Below, one piece after another: positions 32,632-41,240 of a DNA stretch of 64,000 nucleotides. Source of the DNA: a virus; IMG/VR virus record IMGVR_UViG_3300005613_000027, positions 1-64,000 of that record; one strand, 5' to 3'. Each line of letters starts with the position of its first letter. The stretch's first letter is position 1. Both the position numbers and the translations under genes were made by a program. Below the pieces are notes generated by a model, which was not told the origin of the DNA, made no database searches, and was given only the letters and a program-made list of their open reading frames with translations.

Positions 32632-33738
32632 TTAAAGCAACTTTTTTAATCTGTCTAACTTCTCTCTCCGTCTATCAGTACTAGCTCTTTGTTTCATATA
32701 ATCCTGTGCACATTCCGCAGCAGCCACACTAATTTGATTTCTTAGGCATTTCGGATCAGTGGTATCCCTAGAAAAAGAGGTACAGCTTTTTTCATACAAC
32801 GTACACCAGTCTGTATGTATGACCTTACTCGATTCATCTTTAAATGTATTATCATACACTTCTTTTTTATAATTGACACAAATACCTACTGTATCATTAT
32901 ATTGTAACTCACTCTCTTCAGAATTAAGTGTATCTGTATTATCAGAGGTTACATTAATATCAGCCATTTCTTCATTCTCCTCTTCTAATTTGTCGTAATC
33001 CAAAATAATTACATCATCTGTGTCAACCTTATTATCTTTTTCATTGGCTGTCTCCAAAACAATTGATGGTGGATTGGCTGGCTTCTTGACAAAACCACAA
33101 CCAGAAAATGTAATGTCCCTTAAAACCCTGTCTATTTTACCAGTAGCAATTTCTTTAGTATTTTTAAGGACCTTAGCAATCTTTCCATATACAGAATTAT
33201 CATCATGTGCTAATCCTAAAGCTTCTGCTTCCGGCTTGCTCAAAATCAATTCACCTATTTTTACATCATAATTTCTAAAATAAGCTTCCATACTTACAGA
33301 CCATTTTCCTGCTGCAACCTCTCTAGCTAAATCTGGAAATCTATTTTTATACACAATACCAGCAATAGCTATATGAACTTCTTGCGCATCCAAACTTCCC
33401 ATTTCCATAGACGCAAGATCTTCAAGTTTCACTCTATTACTATCCTTATCCGTAAATACACGATCATAAATATGTCCAACTATTTCATCTTCACTGTGTT
33501 CCAAATCCATAGCCTTATTAACAATCGTTCCCTCTGCCTTCACCAACTCTGACGGAAGAAAATAAGCATGATTTAAGTTGGCCCCAGAAGAAACAAATAT
33601 AGCAGAAAAATACTGTAGATCTATCTGTTTTTCTCCTTCTTTTGGCAACGCTATAACAGAAGCCGCTTCTTTAAGCTCTACTGTTTCATCATGCAATTCT
33701 ATTTTGGCTCTTAAGTATACAGGTTTATATTTCTCCAC
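32632..33738 (-). CDS. Prohead serine protease candidate with Cys-rich tail
   Basis: This 368-residue protein resembles phage assemblin-type (S78-like) proteases: a candidate catalytic His in KAMDLEHSEDEIVGHIYD (H81) and a Ser in GKWSVSMEAYF (S147 or S149). The segment LRDITFSGCGFVKKPANPPS follows and closes the fold. The remaining ~120 residues are an acidic region and a Cys-containing tail (GICVNY...TDWCTLYEKSC...PKCLRN). It lies between portal and scaffold, the usual protease position. The Cys-rich extension is unusual. Confidence 0.7.
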   Translation of the reverse strand: MEKYKPVYLRAKIELHDETVELKEAASVIALPKEGEKQIDLQYFSAIFVSSGANLNHAYFLPSELVKAEGTIVNKAMDLEHSEDEIVGHIYDRVFTDKDSNRVKLEDLASMEMGSLDAQEVHIAIAGIVYKNRFPDLAREVAAGKWSVSMEAYFRNYDVKIGELILSKPEAEALGLAHDDNSVYGKIAKVLKNTKEIATGKIDRVLRDITFSGCGFVKKPANPPSIVLETANEKDNKVDTDDVIILDYDKLEEENEEMADINVTSDNTDTLNSEESELQYNDTVGICVNYKKEVYDNTFKDESSKVIHTDWCTLYEKSCTSFSRDTTDPKCLRNQISVAAAECAQDYMKQRASTDRRREKLDRLKKLL

Positions 33739-33753
33739 GTCAAATCCTCCTTA

Positions 33754-33810
33754 TTAAGTCCTTTTTTTTCTTTCTTTGCCTCTACGATAACTTTGTTTAC
33801 GTCTTGCCAT
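33754..33810 (-). CDS. Tiny arginine/lysine-rich peptide
   Basis: An 18-residue frame, MARRKQSYRRGKERKKRT, fills most of the gap between portal and protease genes. It has a full AAGGAGG ribosome binding site 9 bases ahead of its ATG. Eleven of its 18 residues are Lys or Arg. It may bind DNA or RNA or be a fragment. Expression is supported by the binding site and the tight packing only. Confidence 0.5.
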   Translation of the reverse strand: MARRKQSYRRGKERKKRT

Positions 33811-33844
33811 AAGTAATAACCTCCTTATTATATTAACGGTTAGT

Positions 33845-35662
33845 TTATTCTTGCAATCTTGCCAATTCTAATTGACGCTTAAATTCTATAAACTGTTCAT
33901 CAGTCATTTCTTTAGCAATCTCGGCAACCGTTTTTGGCTTAGCTGTTTTAGGTTTTGGTTTTGTGTCAACTGTCCGTTTTTTAGCAGGCTGACCTTTAGG
34001 TCTTCCTGATGATGGTGTCCCTATAGGCGCTCGTTGAGTAGGCTGTACGGCAGGCCCCATTTTAGCTTGTTGCCAAGGAGAACCTAAAATACCAAATGTG
34101 CCATCATCCACTAATGGAAATTCTTCTTTCATGTTCATAAGCTCTGTAGGGTAGTCAAAACCAAGAGCCTCATGAGCAGTGCGATAACTCAACATTCTAC
34201 GATCTACAAGTTGTGATATTGTATTCATGTATAATATAACATCCTGTAATATTCCCTCATCCCACCTAATTTTAGGAAAACGATCAAAACCCGCAGCTTC
34301 AGCAATCTGTCTATATTCATTATATATCCAACGTGTGACTTGTCTACGAGCATAATTTATTTCTTCCATCAGACCTTTAACCACTAAACCAGCTTCAGCC
34401 ACATTTAAATCAGATATACCATCTATCAAAGCTCTAGACATAGCCAAACCACCAGTTAAGTCTTCATTGACTTGTTGATATTTTTCTTGGCCTAATATAG
34501 CCTCAATTTCAGGTGATACTACCTTTTCAATTTGTAAAGTATGATTCCACACAACATCGAAAGATTTGCTTGAAGTGTTAAACAATTGAGCTACAGCCTC
34601 TAATTCCCCTTGAGTAGTAACTGGATATTCATCTGAACCTATGGTTACCTTTAGAATATAATTAGAAATACCATCCAATGTACTTAAATCCGCTTCTTTA
34701 AGAGATTTCTTATACTCTATTGTGTCAAATACCCTAGTAGCTCTTGGTTTTGCATACCTTTCGTAAGGCATTTTTCTATAAGTTATTGTACCAACCAATC
34801 TAGGATCAAGCTTATATTCCTGGCCTGATTTAGCTGCTTGCTTCAAATCACTAGGCAGAGCTTTTATCAAAAGTTTTTCTTCTTCTGTTAACTCTCCAGT
34901 AGCTTTTTGTAGCATAGCAGTTAATTCGGGCGGGGGTCTTAATGCAACAGCAACTTTATCAAACAATAAGTTACCTACAACATTAACCAGTTGAGGATTT
35001 AAAATAGTATAAGATACTGGTAAATGGCCTTTTGACCATATATTCTTTTTAGCCGCTTTTTCAGCTTCTTTCTTTAACATTTCTCCAGTAGCTTTAGATT
35101 TTTTTGTAGGTTTTTTCATTTTCTGCCCTGGAACGGGTGATAGGTGGGATACTCTAGGTTCGTATTTTGCTAACACTTTATATGTAACAACATGGCCAAT
35201 TTTGAAAAAATCTAAATAAAGCCACTCCAACATTTCAGCCATGTTTACATCAAAACACCAAGTGTCAAAAAATTGTTTTATATTTTCATCATCTATATCA
35301 TTCTCAAAACCTTTTGTTGCTAAAGAAGCTAATATATTTACTACAGTTCCAACTAATGGATCTGTATAATAATACCTATCTGCTCTTCTAAACAACTCTT
35401 GTGGTGATTCATCATATGGATCTCTCTTAGCCAAATCAAGAAAAGTCCTATCCACCGCATCTCTTGTAATAGTAGCTGCTTTTTCTCTAAAATGTCTTGG
35501 AACAACAGCACCCTGTTCAAGAAATGCTAATGATTTTTTCGTTGGATCTAAATAGAAAGTAGATTGTCCGGTTTTCTCATTCACTTCTATATTTCTTATA
35601 CCCACATCAGGATATTCCTTTCTTAATGTGGCTGTAACCTTTTTTATTGTATTATCATCCAT
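33845..35662 (-). CDS. Portal protein
   Basis: This 605-residue protein lies two genes after TerL, ahead of the protease and scaffold genes. Portal-type features are the front RRADRYYYTDPLVGTVVNIL, helical wing segments with EWLYLDFFKIGHVVTYKVL, and SRALIDGISDLNVAEAGL followed by KGLMEEINYARRQVTRWIY. A Lys/Pro-rich C-terminus (PSSGRPKGQPAKKRTVDTKP) precedes the last helix. It forms the dodecameric head vertex through which DNA is packaged. Assignment rests on gene order and the helical layout. Confidence 0.8.
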   Translation of the reverse strand: MDDNTIKKVTATLRKEYPDVGIRNIEVNEKTGQSTFYLDPTKKSLAFLEQGAVVPRHFREKAATITRDAVDRTFLDLAKRDPYDESPQELFRRADRYYYTDPLVGTVVNILASLATKGFENDIDDENIKQFFDTWCFDVNMAEMLEWLYLDFFKIGHVVTYKVLAKYEPRVSHLSPVPGQKMKKPTKKSKATGEMLKKEAEKAAKKNIWSKGHLPVSYTILNPQLVNVVGNLLFDKVAVALRPPPELTAMLQKATGELTEEEKLLIKALPSDLKQAAKSGQEYKLDPRLVGTITYRKMPYERYAKPRATRVFDTIEYKKSLKEADLSTLDGISNYILKVTIGSDEYPVTTQGELEAVAQLFNTSSKSFDVVWNHTLQIEKVVSPEIEAILGQEKYQQVNEDLTGGLAMSRALIDGISDLNVAEAGLVVKGLMEEINYARRQVTRWIYNEYRQIAEAAGFDRFPKIRWDEGILQDVILYMNTISQLVDRRMLSYRTAHEALGFDYPTELMNMKEEFPLVDDGTFGILGSPWQQAKMGPAVQPTQRAPIGTPSSGRPKGQPAKKRTVDTKPKPKTAKPKTVAEIAKEMTDEQFIEFKRQLELARLQE

Positions 35663-35672
35663 GTAAGTCTCC

Positions 35673-35864
35673 TTATATTAATACTGCCCCTGCTGTACCA
35701 GACACAGTACCTCCGTATTCTGTAGTATATTCAGCAGCAGCTTTTACTTTTACATAATCTGGTCGGCCAATTTTTTCTTCCACTGTTGGCTGATTACCAG
35801 ACCATGTAGTAGCCCATATATTAGCTCGATACTTCGACTTATCCTCTAAATAGCTTTCAGCCAT
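35673..35864 (-). CDS. Small protein between portal and HNH genes
   Basis: This 63-residue protein, MAESYLEDKSKYRANIWATT..., is short and soluble, with a Gly/Thr-rich end (TEYGGTVSGTAGAVLI). A strong ribosome binding site and close spacing to the portal gene support it. It is probably a small head or connector accessory protein. No family is recognised. Confidence 0.5.
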   Translation of the reverse strand: MAESYLEDKSKYRANIWATTWSGNQPTVEEKIGRPDYVKVKAAAEYTTEYGGTVSGTAGAVLI

Positions 35865-35867
35865 TGT

Positions 35868-36734
35868 TCATTCTCCTTTATGAGTATTAGTTCTCCTATA
35901 TAGAATTGCTTGATACCAAGCCGTGTGCCATTCTCTATCTTTATTTGCGCGCGAATTGCAAGATGTGCATAAAGTTATTAAATTCTCCGGCCCACAATTC
36001 TTTTTGTTGTAATCAATGTGGTGTACACACAATCTATATATATTTCCAAAACAATCTGGATTTAAACATTTGTTACCGTCTCTTTCTTTTATGTAATCTT
36101 TGAATTCTTTGAAAGACCATTCGTGACAGTAGGGTTCACAGGAAATACCACCTTTCCAGTTTGGGTGGTTTTTGCCAGACATATTCACCACTTTACAAGA
36201 AGGACAACGTCTGTTTTGTTGCCAATGCCCCCACACCATACTGTGTTTATGCCCTTTGGGACACTCATATCTAAGTTTAGTTTGGCTATTTTTATAGATT
36301 TTAGATAGTAACTTATATCCTTCTTTCTCAAATTCTCTTTTAATAAATTTAATATTTAATTTTCTATTACCGCTACAATGAGAACATCTATTATTGTTGT
36401 GCATCCAATTATGCCATGAAATTTTATGCAGATGGCCGTTTTCACAAACATATTCTAATTTTTTATAATTATTCTTATATTTGTTTGTTAAAAGAATACA
36501 ATTTTCTTTTTCAAATTCTTTCCGAATAAAATCAACAGTTAATTTTACATTTCCAGCACAATAAGGACATCTATATCCGGCACGCCAATCATTCCATCTT
36601 ATAGAATGTTTATGTCCATTAGAACAAATGTAATCTACTTTTTTATGAGCATTAATATATTCTTTGTTTAATAATCTATATCCTTCTTTTTCAAATTGTT
36701 TTTTCACAAATTCTATAGTTAATCTTTTAGACAT
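35868..36734 (-). CDS. HNH endonuclease with zinc-ribbon repeats
   Basis: This 288-residue protein starts MSKRLTIEFVKKQF; the chosen ATG (36734) avoids overlap with the upstream gene. It has three repeats of ~55 residues (FEKEGYRLLNKEYINAHKKV...YICSNGHKHSIRWNDW...CPYC), each with GHxHxIxWxxW and a Cys pair. A C-terminal HNH domain follows (CLNPDCFGNIYRLCVHHIDYN...CTSCNSR). The same repeat precedes a different nuclease at 42456. It is a mobile homing-type gene inserted between portal and terminase genes. Confidence 0.85.
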   Translation of the reverse strand: MSKRLTIEFVKKQFEKEGYRLLNKEYINAHKKVDYICSNGHKHSIRWNDWRAGYRCPYCAGNVKLTVDFIRKEFEKENCILLTNKYKNNYKKLEYVCENGHLHKISWHNWMHNNNRCSHCSGNRKLNIKFIKREFEKEGYKLLSKIYKNSQTKLRYECPKGHKHSMVWGHWQQNRRCPSCKVVNMSGKNHPNWKGGISCEPYCHEWSFKEFKDYIKERDGNKCLNPDCFGNIYRLCVHHIDYNKKNCGPENLITLCTSCNSRANKDREWHTAWYQAILYRRTNTHKGE

Positions 36735-36744
36735 AACTTTTTCC

Positions 36745-37695
36745 TTAGAAAGGCACTGAAAACGAAACACCATATGACATTTCACCTTCAGTATCCCAGG
36801 CCATAGTAGGACCTAAAAACATGTTCTCTACTAATGGAACTATATTACCAAAATTCCATTGTACTGGTGTAAATCCAAAAACAGCCTCAGAACTATCGTT
36901 TTTATTAGCTATACCTATGGAGGGTATGATAAATCTCCAGTCCATGTCTCTTTTGGTTTTACCGTAAGACATCACACTTAAATCCAACGATGGTGCAAAA
37001 ACTTCACTTGTAAACATTGCTTGGAACGCCAATCTTGGATTCCAGAAGAAAAAATGTCTTTCGGTTATTGGATTTTTAGCCCATTCTATACTATTAATTT
37101 TGACAGGATATTTATTACCTTTTGTTTCTTTCATTTGATTATTCGTTATATTAAGTTCTACATATCTGGCATATTTACCAGATGGCTGTTCTGTTTCAAT
37201 AATATATGTTTCAAATTTTATAGGATAAGTTCCTGTTTTCCATAACTTCTCAGGATCATCTTGATTAGGATGAAACATGGCCCACGCTATAGGAAACTTA
37301 GTGCCATCAGACGCTGTAGCATAAATCTTTTTGAAATGATGGTCTGTCTTTTTTCCTGTGAGATACACATGAGATGATGTTCTATTAAGAAGATCTCTTG
37401 TCTGTTTAAGTTCGGCTTCTATTCTTGCTATCTCATCAATCTTTTCATTCCTCTTACGCACTTCCGCCAAAATCTTACTGTTAGAATCCTCTAACTTTTC
37501 TTTTAATTCCTGAACTTGTCTTTTGCTTGCTTCGAACTCCACACGCCAAGCGTTATCTGTTATTTGTACAATCTGTGGGGCTGGAGGTATAGGTGGTTTT
37601 AGCATTTCTAATATGTATTCAAATTTATTATATAAAAATCCTACTACTATTATTATTATTACTACTTTTACTATACCTAGAACTTTATCAAACAT
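36745..37695 (-). CDS. Membrane-anchored coiled-coil protein with outer-membrane-like end
   Basis: This protein has about 316 residues and starts MFDKVLGIVKV; earlier in-frame ATGs at 37710 and 37743 lie inside the HNH remnant. Residues ~8-20 are a very hydrophobic span (VVIIIIVVGFLY). It is followed by a Pro-rich linker, then a coiled coil (FEASKRQVQELKEKLEDSNS to ARIEAELKQTRDLL). The last ~190 residues are beta-rich and end GVSFSVPF, with a terminal Phe as in outer membrane barrels. It could span a Gram-negative periplasm. I do not know the function. Confidence 0.6.
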   Translation of the reverse strand: MFDKVLGIVKVVIIIIVVGFLYNKFEYILEMLKPPIPPAPQIVQITDNAWRVEFEASKRQVQELKEKLEDSNSKILAEVRKRNEKIDEIARIEAELKQTRDLLNRTSSHVYLTGKKTDHHFKKIYATASDGTKFPIAWAMFHPNQDDPEKLWKTGTYPIKFETYIIETEQPSGKYARYVELNITNNQMKETKGNKYPVKINSIEWAKNPITERHFFFWNPRLAFQAMFTSEVFAPSLDLSVMSYGKTKRDMDWRFIIPSIGIANKNDSSEAVFGFTPVQWNFGNIVPLVENMFLGPTMAWDTEGEMSYGVSFSVPF

Positions 37696-37774
37696 ATGTT
37701 TTATACCCATTATTTTTATGATGCTCATTATGACATTCAACACACAAAGTCATCCCGTTCTCCAAATCAAATAA
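37688..37774 (-). pseudogene. 3' remnant of an HNH homing endonuclease
   Basis: Directly past the tnpB right end, the minus strand reads LFDLENGMTLCVECHNEHH and ends NNGYKTYV then TGA. This is the typical last segment of an HNH domain (FDLxNGxTLCxxCHxxxH). The stop overlaps the start of the next gene (ATGTTTGA). No start or front is attached. The N-terminal end of a gene of the same family lies on the other side of tnpB at 38985-39134. Confidence 0.7.
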
Positions 37775-37778
37775 TGAA

Positions 37779-38963
37779 CTACCACGAAACTAAAGATTTC
37801 GTGGTTTCCTGCTTCAATGGAAAACTATAGTCTTCCTCCACAGGCATGAATTCGGGTTGTCCCATCCCTATTTTTTTTATATTATTACTTGCTAATATAT
37901 CCCTATCATGAGTTGTATTGCAGTTAGAGCAAGTCCATTCTCTATCACTAAGTTTCAATTTATGATTGATTTCCCCGCAAGAACATAACTTACTGCTTGG
38001 TTCATATTGACCAATTTGTATGAAGTTCTTGCCATACCAGTCACACTTGTACTTGATCATAGAAACAAACTCACCCCAACCTACATCACTGATTGATTGA
38101 GATAACCACCTATTTTGTTGCATTCCCTTTATATCAAGGGTTTCCATAACAAGGGTGTTCGTTTGGTTATCACGAACTAAGGTAGTAGAAACCTTGTGGT
38201 GGAAATCTTTTCTTGCATTAGTTACTTGTTCATATTTACGAGCAAGTTTAACTTTTGCTTTTTGTCTGTTATTGCTTCCTTTCTGTTTTCTTGCTAGGTT
38301 GCGTTGACTTCGTTTGAGTGCTTTCAACTTATGTTTCAAGTAACGAGGATTATCTATCTTTTCTCCTTTACTTGTAGTAAGAAAGTGAGATATTCCAAGA
38401 TCTATTCCAATAGTAGTATCTCCACTCATTGGTGCTTTAGTTGGTAACTCTTGTCCATCTTCAACTAAAATAGAGATATAATATTTACCAGTTGGAGTTC
38501 TACTTATCGTACAAGTTTTCATTTCTCCATCAAACTTACGATGAGCATCAAACCTCAAGTTTTTAATTTTTGGAACTTGTATTGTTTTTGTTTCGAAATC
38601 TATTTTAGTTGTAGAAGAAGGAGGGATCTCAAATGATTGGTTTGAATTATGTTTAGATTTGAACTTAGGGAAACCTTTCTTTTCACGAAAGAATCTAACA
38701 TATGCCATATCTAAGTGGATCAAACTTGCTTGTAATGTTTGAGAATTAACTTCAGATAACCAATTGGTTTCTTCTTGTTTTTTCATTAGTGGAAGTTGTT
38801 TCTGAATATCAAACCTACTTAGTGTTTTCTTTTCTTGTTCATAGATCTTAATTTTTTGACCAAGTGCGTAGTTATAGATAAAACGAGAACAACCTAAGTG
38901 TTTTTCAATTAACACTCGTTGTTCCTCGTTTGGGAATAATCTATATTTGTATGCTTTTAACAT
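37779..38963 (-). CDS. tnpB: TnpB RNA-guided nuclease, apparently intact
   Basis: This 394-residue protein has all TnpB hallmarks: helix-turn-helix front (LFPNEEQRVLIEKHLGCSRF), RuvC Asp in TIGIDLGISHF (D188), Glu in VMETLDIKGM (E274), a zinc ribbon (CSCG at 327-330, CSNC at 345-348), and final Asp in HDRDILASNNI (D355). Full length and all three acidic residues suggest an active guide-RNA nuclease. Its 3' end overlaps the right-end hairpin, where the guide RNA would be made. TnpB can promote element retention, and in phages can act like a homing nuclease. Confidence 0.95.
   Translation of the reverse strand: MLKAYKYRLFPNEEQRVLIEKHLGCSRFIYNYALGQKIKIYEQEKKTLSRFDIQKQLPLMKKQEETNWLSEVNSQTLQASLIHLDMAYVRFFREKKGFPKFKSKHNSNQSFEIPPSSTTKIDFETKTIQVPKIKNLRFDAHRKFDGEMKTCTISRTPTGKYYISILVEDGQELPTKAPMSGDTTIGIDLGISHFLTTSKGEKIDNPRYLKHKLKALKRSQRNLARKQKGSNNRQKAKVKLARKYEQVTNARKDFHHKVSTTLVRDNQTNTLVMETLDIKGMQQNRWLSQSISDVGWGEFVSMIKYKCDWYGKNFIQIGQYEPSSKLCSCGEINHKLKLSDREWTCSNCNTTHDRDILASNNIKKIGMGQPEFMPVEEDYSFPLKQETTKSLVSW
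37782..37804 (-). ncRNA. Right-end hairpin, putative guide-RNA scaffold end
   Basis: A perfect 8-bp stem (CCACGAAA with TTTCGTGG) and a 7-base loop span the last codons and stop of tnpB. In IS200/IS605 elements this region is the 3' end of the omega RNA scaffold. The bases just past the element end (from 37774 downward, beginning TTATTTGATTTGGAG) would be the guide. Here that guide would read the HNH remnant. The 5' boundary of the RNA cannot be set by eye. Confidence 0.6.
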
Positions 38964-38984
38964 TCCTATTGTTTCCTTACATCT

Positions 38985-39134
38985 CTATTTATAATAATTA
39001 TCTATATATTTATATTTATGTGTTCCCTTCTGTAAAGTTTCTCTACCTTTTCTCTCATAGTAAAAAACCTTTAACCAAAATCCACTATTTACATCATAAA
39101 TTAAATCATCCAAATTATCCCAACAAATTTTCAT
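38985..39134 (-). pseudogene. 5' remnant of an HNH homing gene of the MKICWDNL family
   Basis: A 49-codon frame starts MKICWDNLDDLIYDVNSG, like the intact HNH genes at 9834 and 11583. Its ATG overlaps the previous stop as TAATG, also as in 9834. After about residue 34 it probably runs into element DNA (GTHKYKYIDNYYK) and stops. The middle of the HNH gene is missing between here and the 3' remnant at 37688, so insertion was accompanied by deletion or followed it. Confidence 0.7.
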
Positions 39135-39439
39135 TATCTATCCGTATCCAATACTTCTTCATAGTTACCATTACCATTTTCGGTCAATTTAGTTCTTGTA
39201 TATATCCTTCCTAAAGCAATAGTTACATATCCACCTCCTAGGAAACCTAATCCAACTGCTGGAGATATTTTGGAAACCCACTGCGTTTCAGTCCATTTAC
39301 CGTCAAAAATTCCGTATATAACAGGAATATAAAGCAATATAAGTATTTGATATTTTACAGAAGCAAAATTTCTGAACACCTTCATTCCTAATAAGGACCA
39401 GAATTTCTTTGAAAAAAATGTAATCTTACCCTCCGTCAT
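39134..39439 (-). CDS. Small membrane protein, holin-like layout
   Basis: This protein has about 101 residues and starts MTEGKITFF, with GGAGGTGAT ahead of the ATG at 39439. There are two hydrophobic spans: residues ~30-46 (YQILILLYIPVIYGIF) and ~60-78 (ISPAVGLGFLGGGYVTIAL). Between them is a charged turn (DGKWTETQW). The C-terminus is hydrophilic and acidic. Size and two spans fit a holin or other phage membrane protein. It lies between TerL and the tnpB locus, so holin is only a possibility. Confidence 0.55.
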   Translation of the reverse strand: MTEGKITFFSKKFWSLLGMKVFRNFASVKYQILILLYIPVIYGIFDGKWTETQWVSKISPAVGLGFLGGGYVTIALGRIYTRTKLTENGNGNYEEVLDTDR

Positions 39440-39488
39440 AATATCACCTCCATTAATAAACAACTCTATTAGTAAGAAGGTTACATTA

Positions 39489-41240
39489 TTACTTTATTTT
39501 CTTTTTCAACACAGCGGCACTTAAATTACGACCAGACGTCCCAACTATAAGAGGTCCCTGAGCATGTTGTAATGCATCTAAAGGATTCCATGTGCTGTTA
39601 ACATTATGAGTTCGCATCATACCGCCTTTAGTAAACAGAATAGGATCACCTTCTTCTTCTAATTCTTTCTCAACCATTCTGGCCCCATATCCAGCGAGTA
39701 TTAACGCTGAATATAAGTCTTTCTTCTGTCCTTTTTTAGGAGTATCAAAATGCAGAAGCCCGCTTGCTGTTTGAGTAACAATTATACTCAACATCTGGGC
39801 TTTAAGTTTCTGTATATTCTCATAAACAATAGCAAACCTATCGTCTGGAGAAACTGGTGGTTCTGGAAATCTTAATCTTTTTTCTTCTAATAAAGATAGT
39901 GTAATGAAATTAGCATCAGAAATCCAGGCCGGATTAAAATTAATCATTTCCAATATATGCAAACCTTTTATATGAAGCTTATCCTTATCAGTCCTGTCAA
40001 TCATTGGTTCATGGCCATTATACCCATCTTCTAATAAATCCATTATAGCTTTTCCGCCACCACCTTTATCTATAAATATTCTTATTATATTATACATTTT
40101 ATATAAATGTTGAATGGCCGTTGTAAGTCCTTGTGTAGTTTTATCTTTTAATTCTAATACATTTACTACCTTATTAATAACTCCTAACTTAATGACTACA
40201 GCACCACAACTTGCTTCCCCGCCCTGATTAGGGTCTACACCTAAAACATATTGAGCTTCTGGATCGCCCCTCAATTCTATGTTAAATCCACTGTCAATAG
40301 TACACCCCTCTAACAATGATGCTTTAAAAAACCCTTCGGAATCTGAAATCATTGCTGCTTCATATTCCATTTTGAATTCATAGCTTGACATAGTACGCTT
40401 TGCTTCAATTATACTATCCTCTACCAGAAACCCCTCTGGCATAAACCAGTAAGGAACTTGATAAACAACATGCCTACAAGTTTCTGGAGGTTCCCTATCC
40501 ATCATATCCCAATGATCTTTCATTCGTCTCCACATATGATTGAATTTAAAAAACCCAGACGATGTCATAACCATTTTATTTACCGATTCTTCTTCAAAAT
40601 CATCTTCCGTAGCCAAACCTTCTGCTATAAGCTTCTTTTGATGTTCTATTCTTCTTACCTTTTCCATAGGCTCTAATGCAACAGCCGCAAATGGCCTAAC
40701 TACTAAATCCAACACCTTGTCTGGTACCTGGGCAAGCTCGTCTATACATATCAAATAAAAACGGGACCCCCTAATCTTGGCCCCGTCAACACCTAATGGT
40801 AAAGCTTCTATGTAAGAACCACTCATACCACCAACAGCTTTAAACTTTAAGAAACACGTATCAGTACCCCTAGTAGGCTTCTTTTCTACAGCCTCGCGTA
40901 TTAAAGCAGATTTGCTATATAACTTTTCAACTTCTGAAAACATCATTTTTGACTGGCGAAAAGTAGGTGCAATTAATCCTACCCTATATCCTGGATAAAG
41001 TAAACAATACAAAACAGCTAACAATCCCTGCATATACGTCTTTCCACATCCACGGCCCATTACAGCAATAACATAATTCTTTATCCACATATCATTAAAA
41101 ACTAGTCTTTGTATAGGAGCCAAATCAGACCTACATAAATCAAATGCTGCTATTGTGGGGTTGTCTCTATAAAATTGGATAAGTTCTACACCTTGTTCAA
41201 ACACCATATCCATGTGCCTCTTGGTCTTTCGTTTGGCCAC
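39489..41240 (-). CDS. terL: Terminase large subunit
   Basis: This 583-residue packaging motor has Walker A GRGCGKT (62-68), Walker B LICIDE (D167, E168), a coupling region near TSSGF, and a C-terminal RNase H-like nuclease with LGVDPNQGG (D336) and IRIFIDKGGGG (D391). It cuts concatemeric phage DNA and drives it into the prohead through the portal. It starts right after the 176-residue gene. All motifs look functional. Confidence 0.95.
   Translation of the reverse strand: MAKRKTKRHMDMVFEQGVELIQFYRDNPTIAAFDLCRSDLAPIQRLVFNDMWIKNYVIAVMGRGCGKTYMQGLLAVLYCLLYPGYRVGLIAPTFRQSKMMFSEVEKLYSKSALIREAVEKKPTRGTDTCFLKFKAVGGMSGSYIEALPLGVDGAKIRGSRFYLICIDELAQVPDKVLDLVVRPFAAVALEPMEKVRRIEHQKKLIAEGLATEDDFEEESVNKMVMTSSGFFKFNHMWRRMKDHWDMMDREPPETCRHVVYQVPYWFMPEGFLVEDSIIEAKRTMSSYEFKMEYEAAMISDSEGFFKASLLEGCTIDSGFNIELRGDPEAQYVLGVDPNQGGEASCGAVVIKLGVINKVVNVLELKDKTTQGLTTAIQHLYKMYNIIRIFIDKGGGGKAIMDLLEDGYNGHEPMIDRTDKDKLHIKGLHILEMINFNPAWISDANFITLSLLEEKRLRFPEPPVSPDDRFAIVYENIQKLKAQMLSIIVTQTASGLLHFDTPKKGQKKDLYSALILAGYGARMVEKELEEEGDPILFTKGGMMRTHNVNSTWNPLDALQHAQGPLIVGTSGRNLSAAVLKKKIK

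Larger units (their letters stand above)
37775..39031 (-). mobile_element. IS200/IS605-type element with tnpB, no tnpA
   Basis: An element of about 1.26 kb carries only tnpB. The end with the strong hairpin is at 37775-37804 (transcript 3' end), finishing GTGGTAGTTCA. The other end is uncertain. One candidate is just inside a TTTAC at 39032-39036 and another follows TTTAC at 39060-39064; such pentamers serve as target-adjacent motifs in this family. Both sides are bordered by pieces of one HNH gene. A tnpA would have to act in trans or be lost. Confidence 0.7.
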
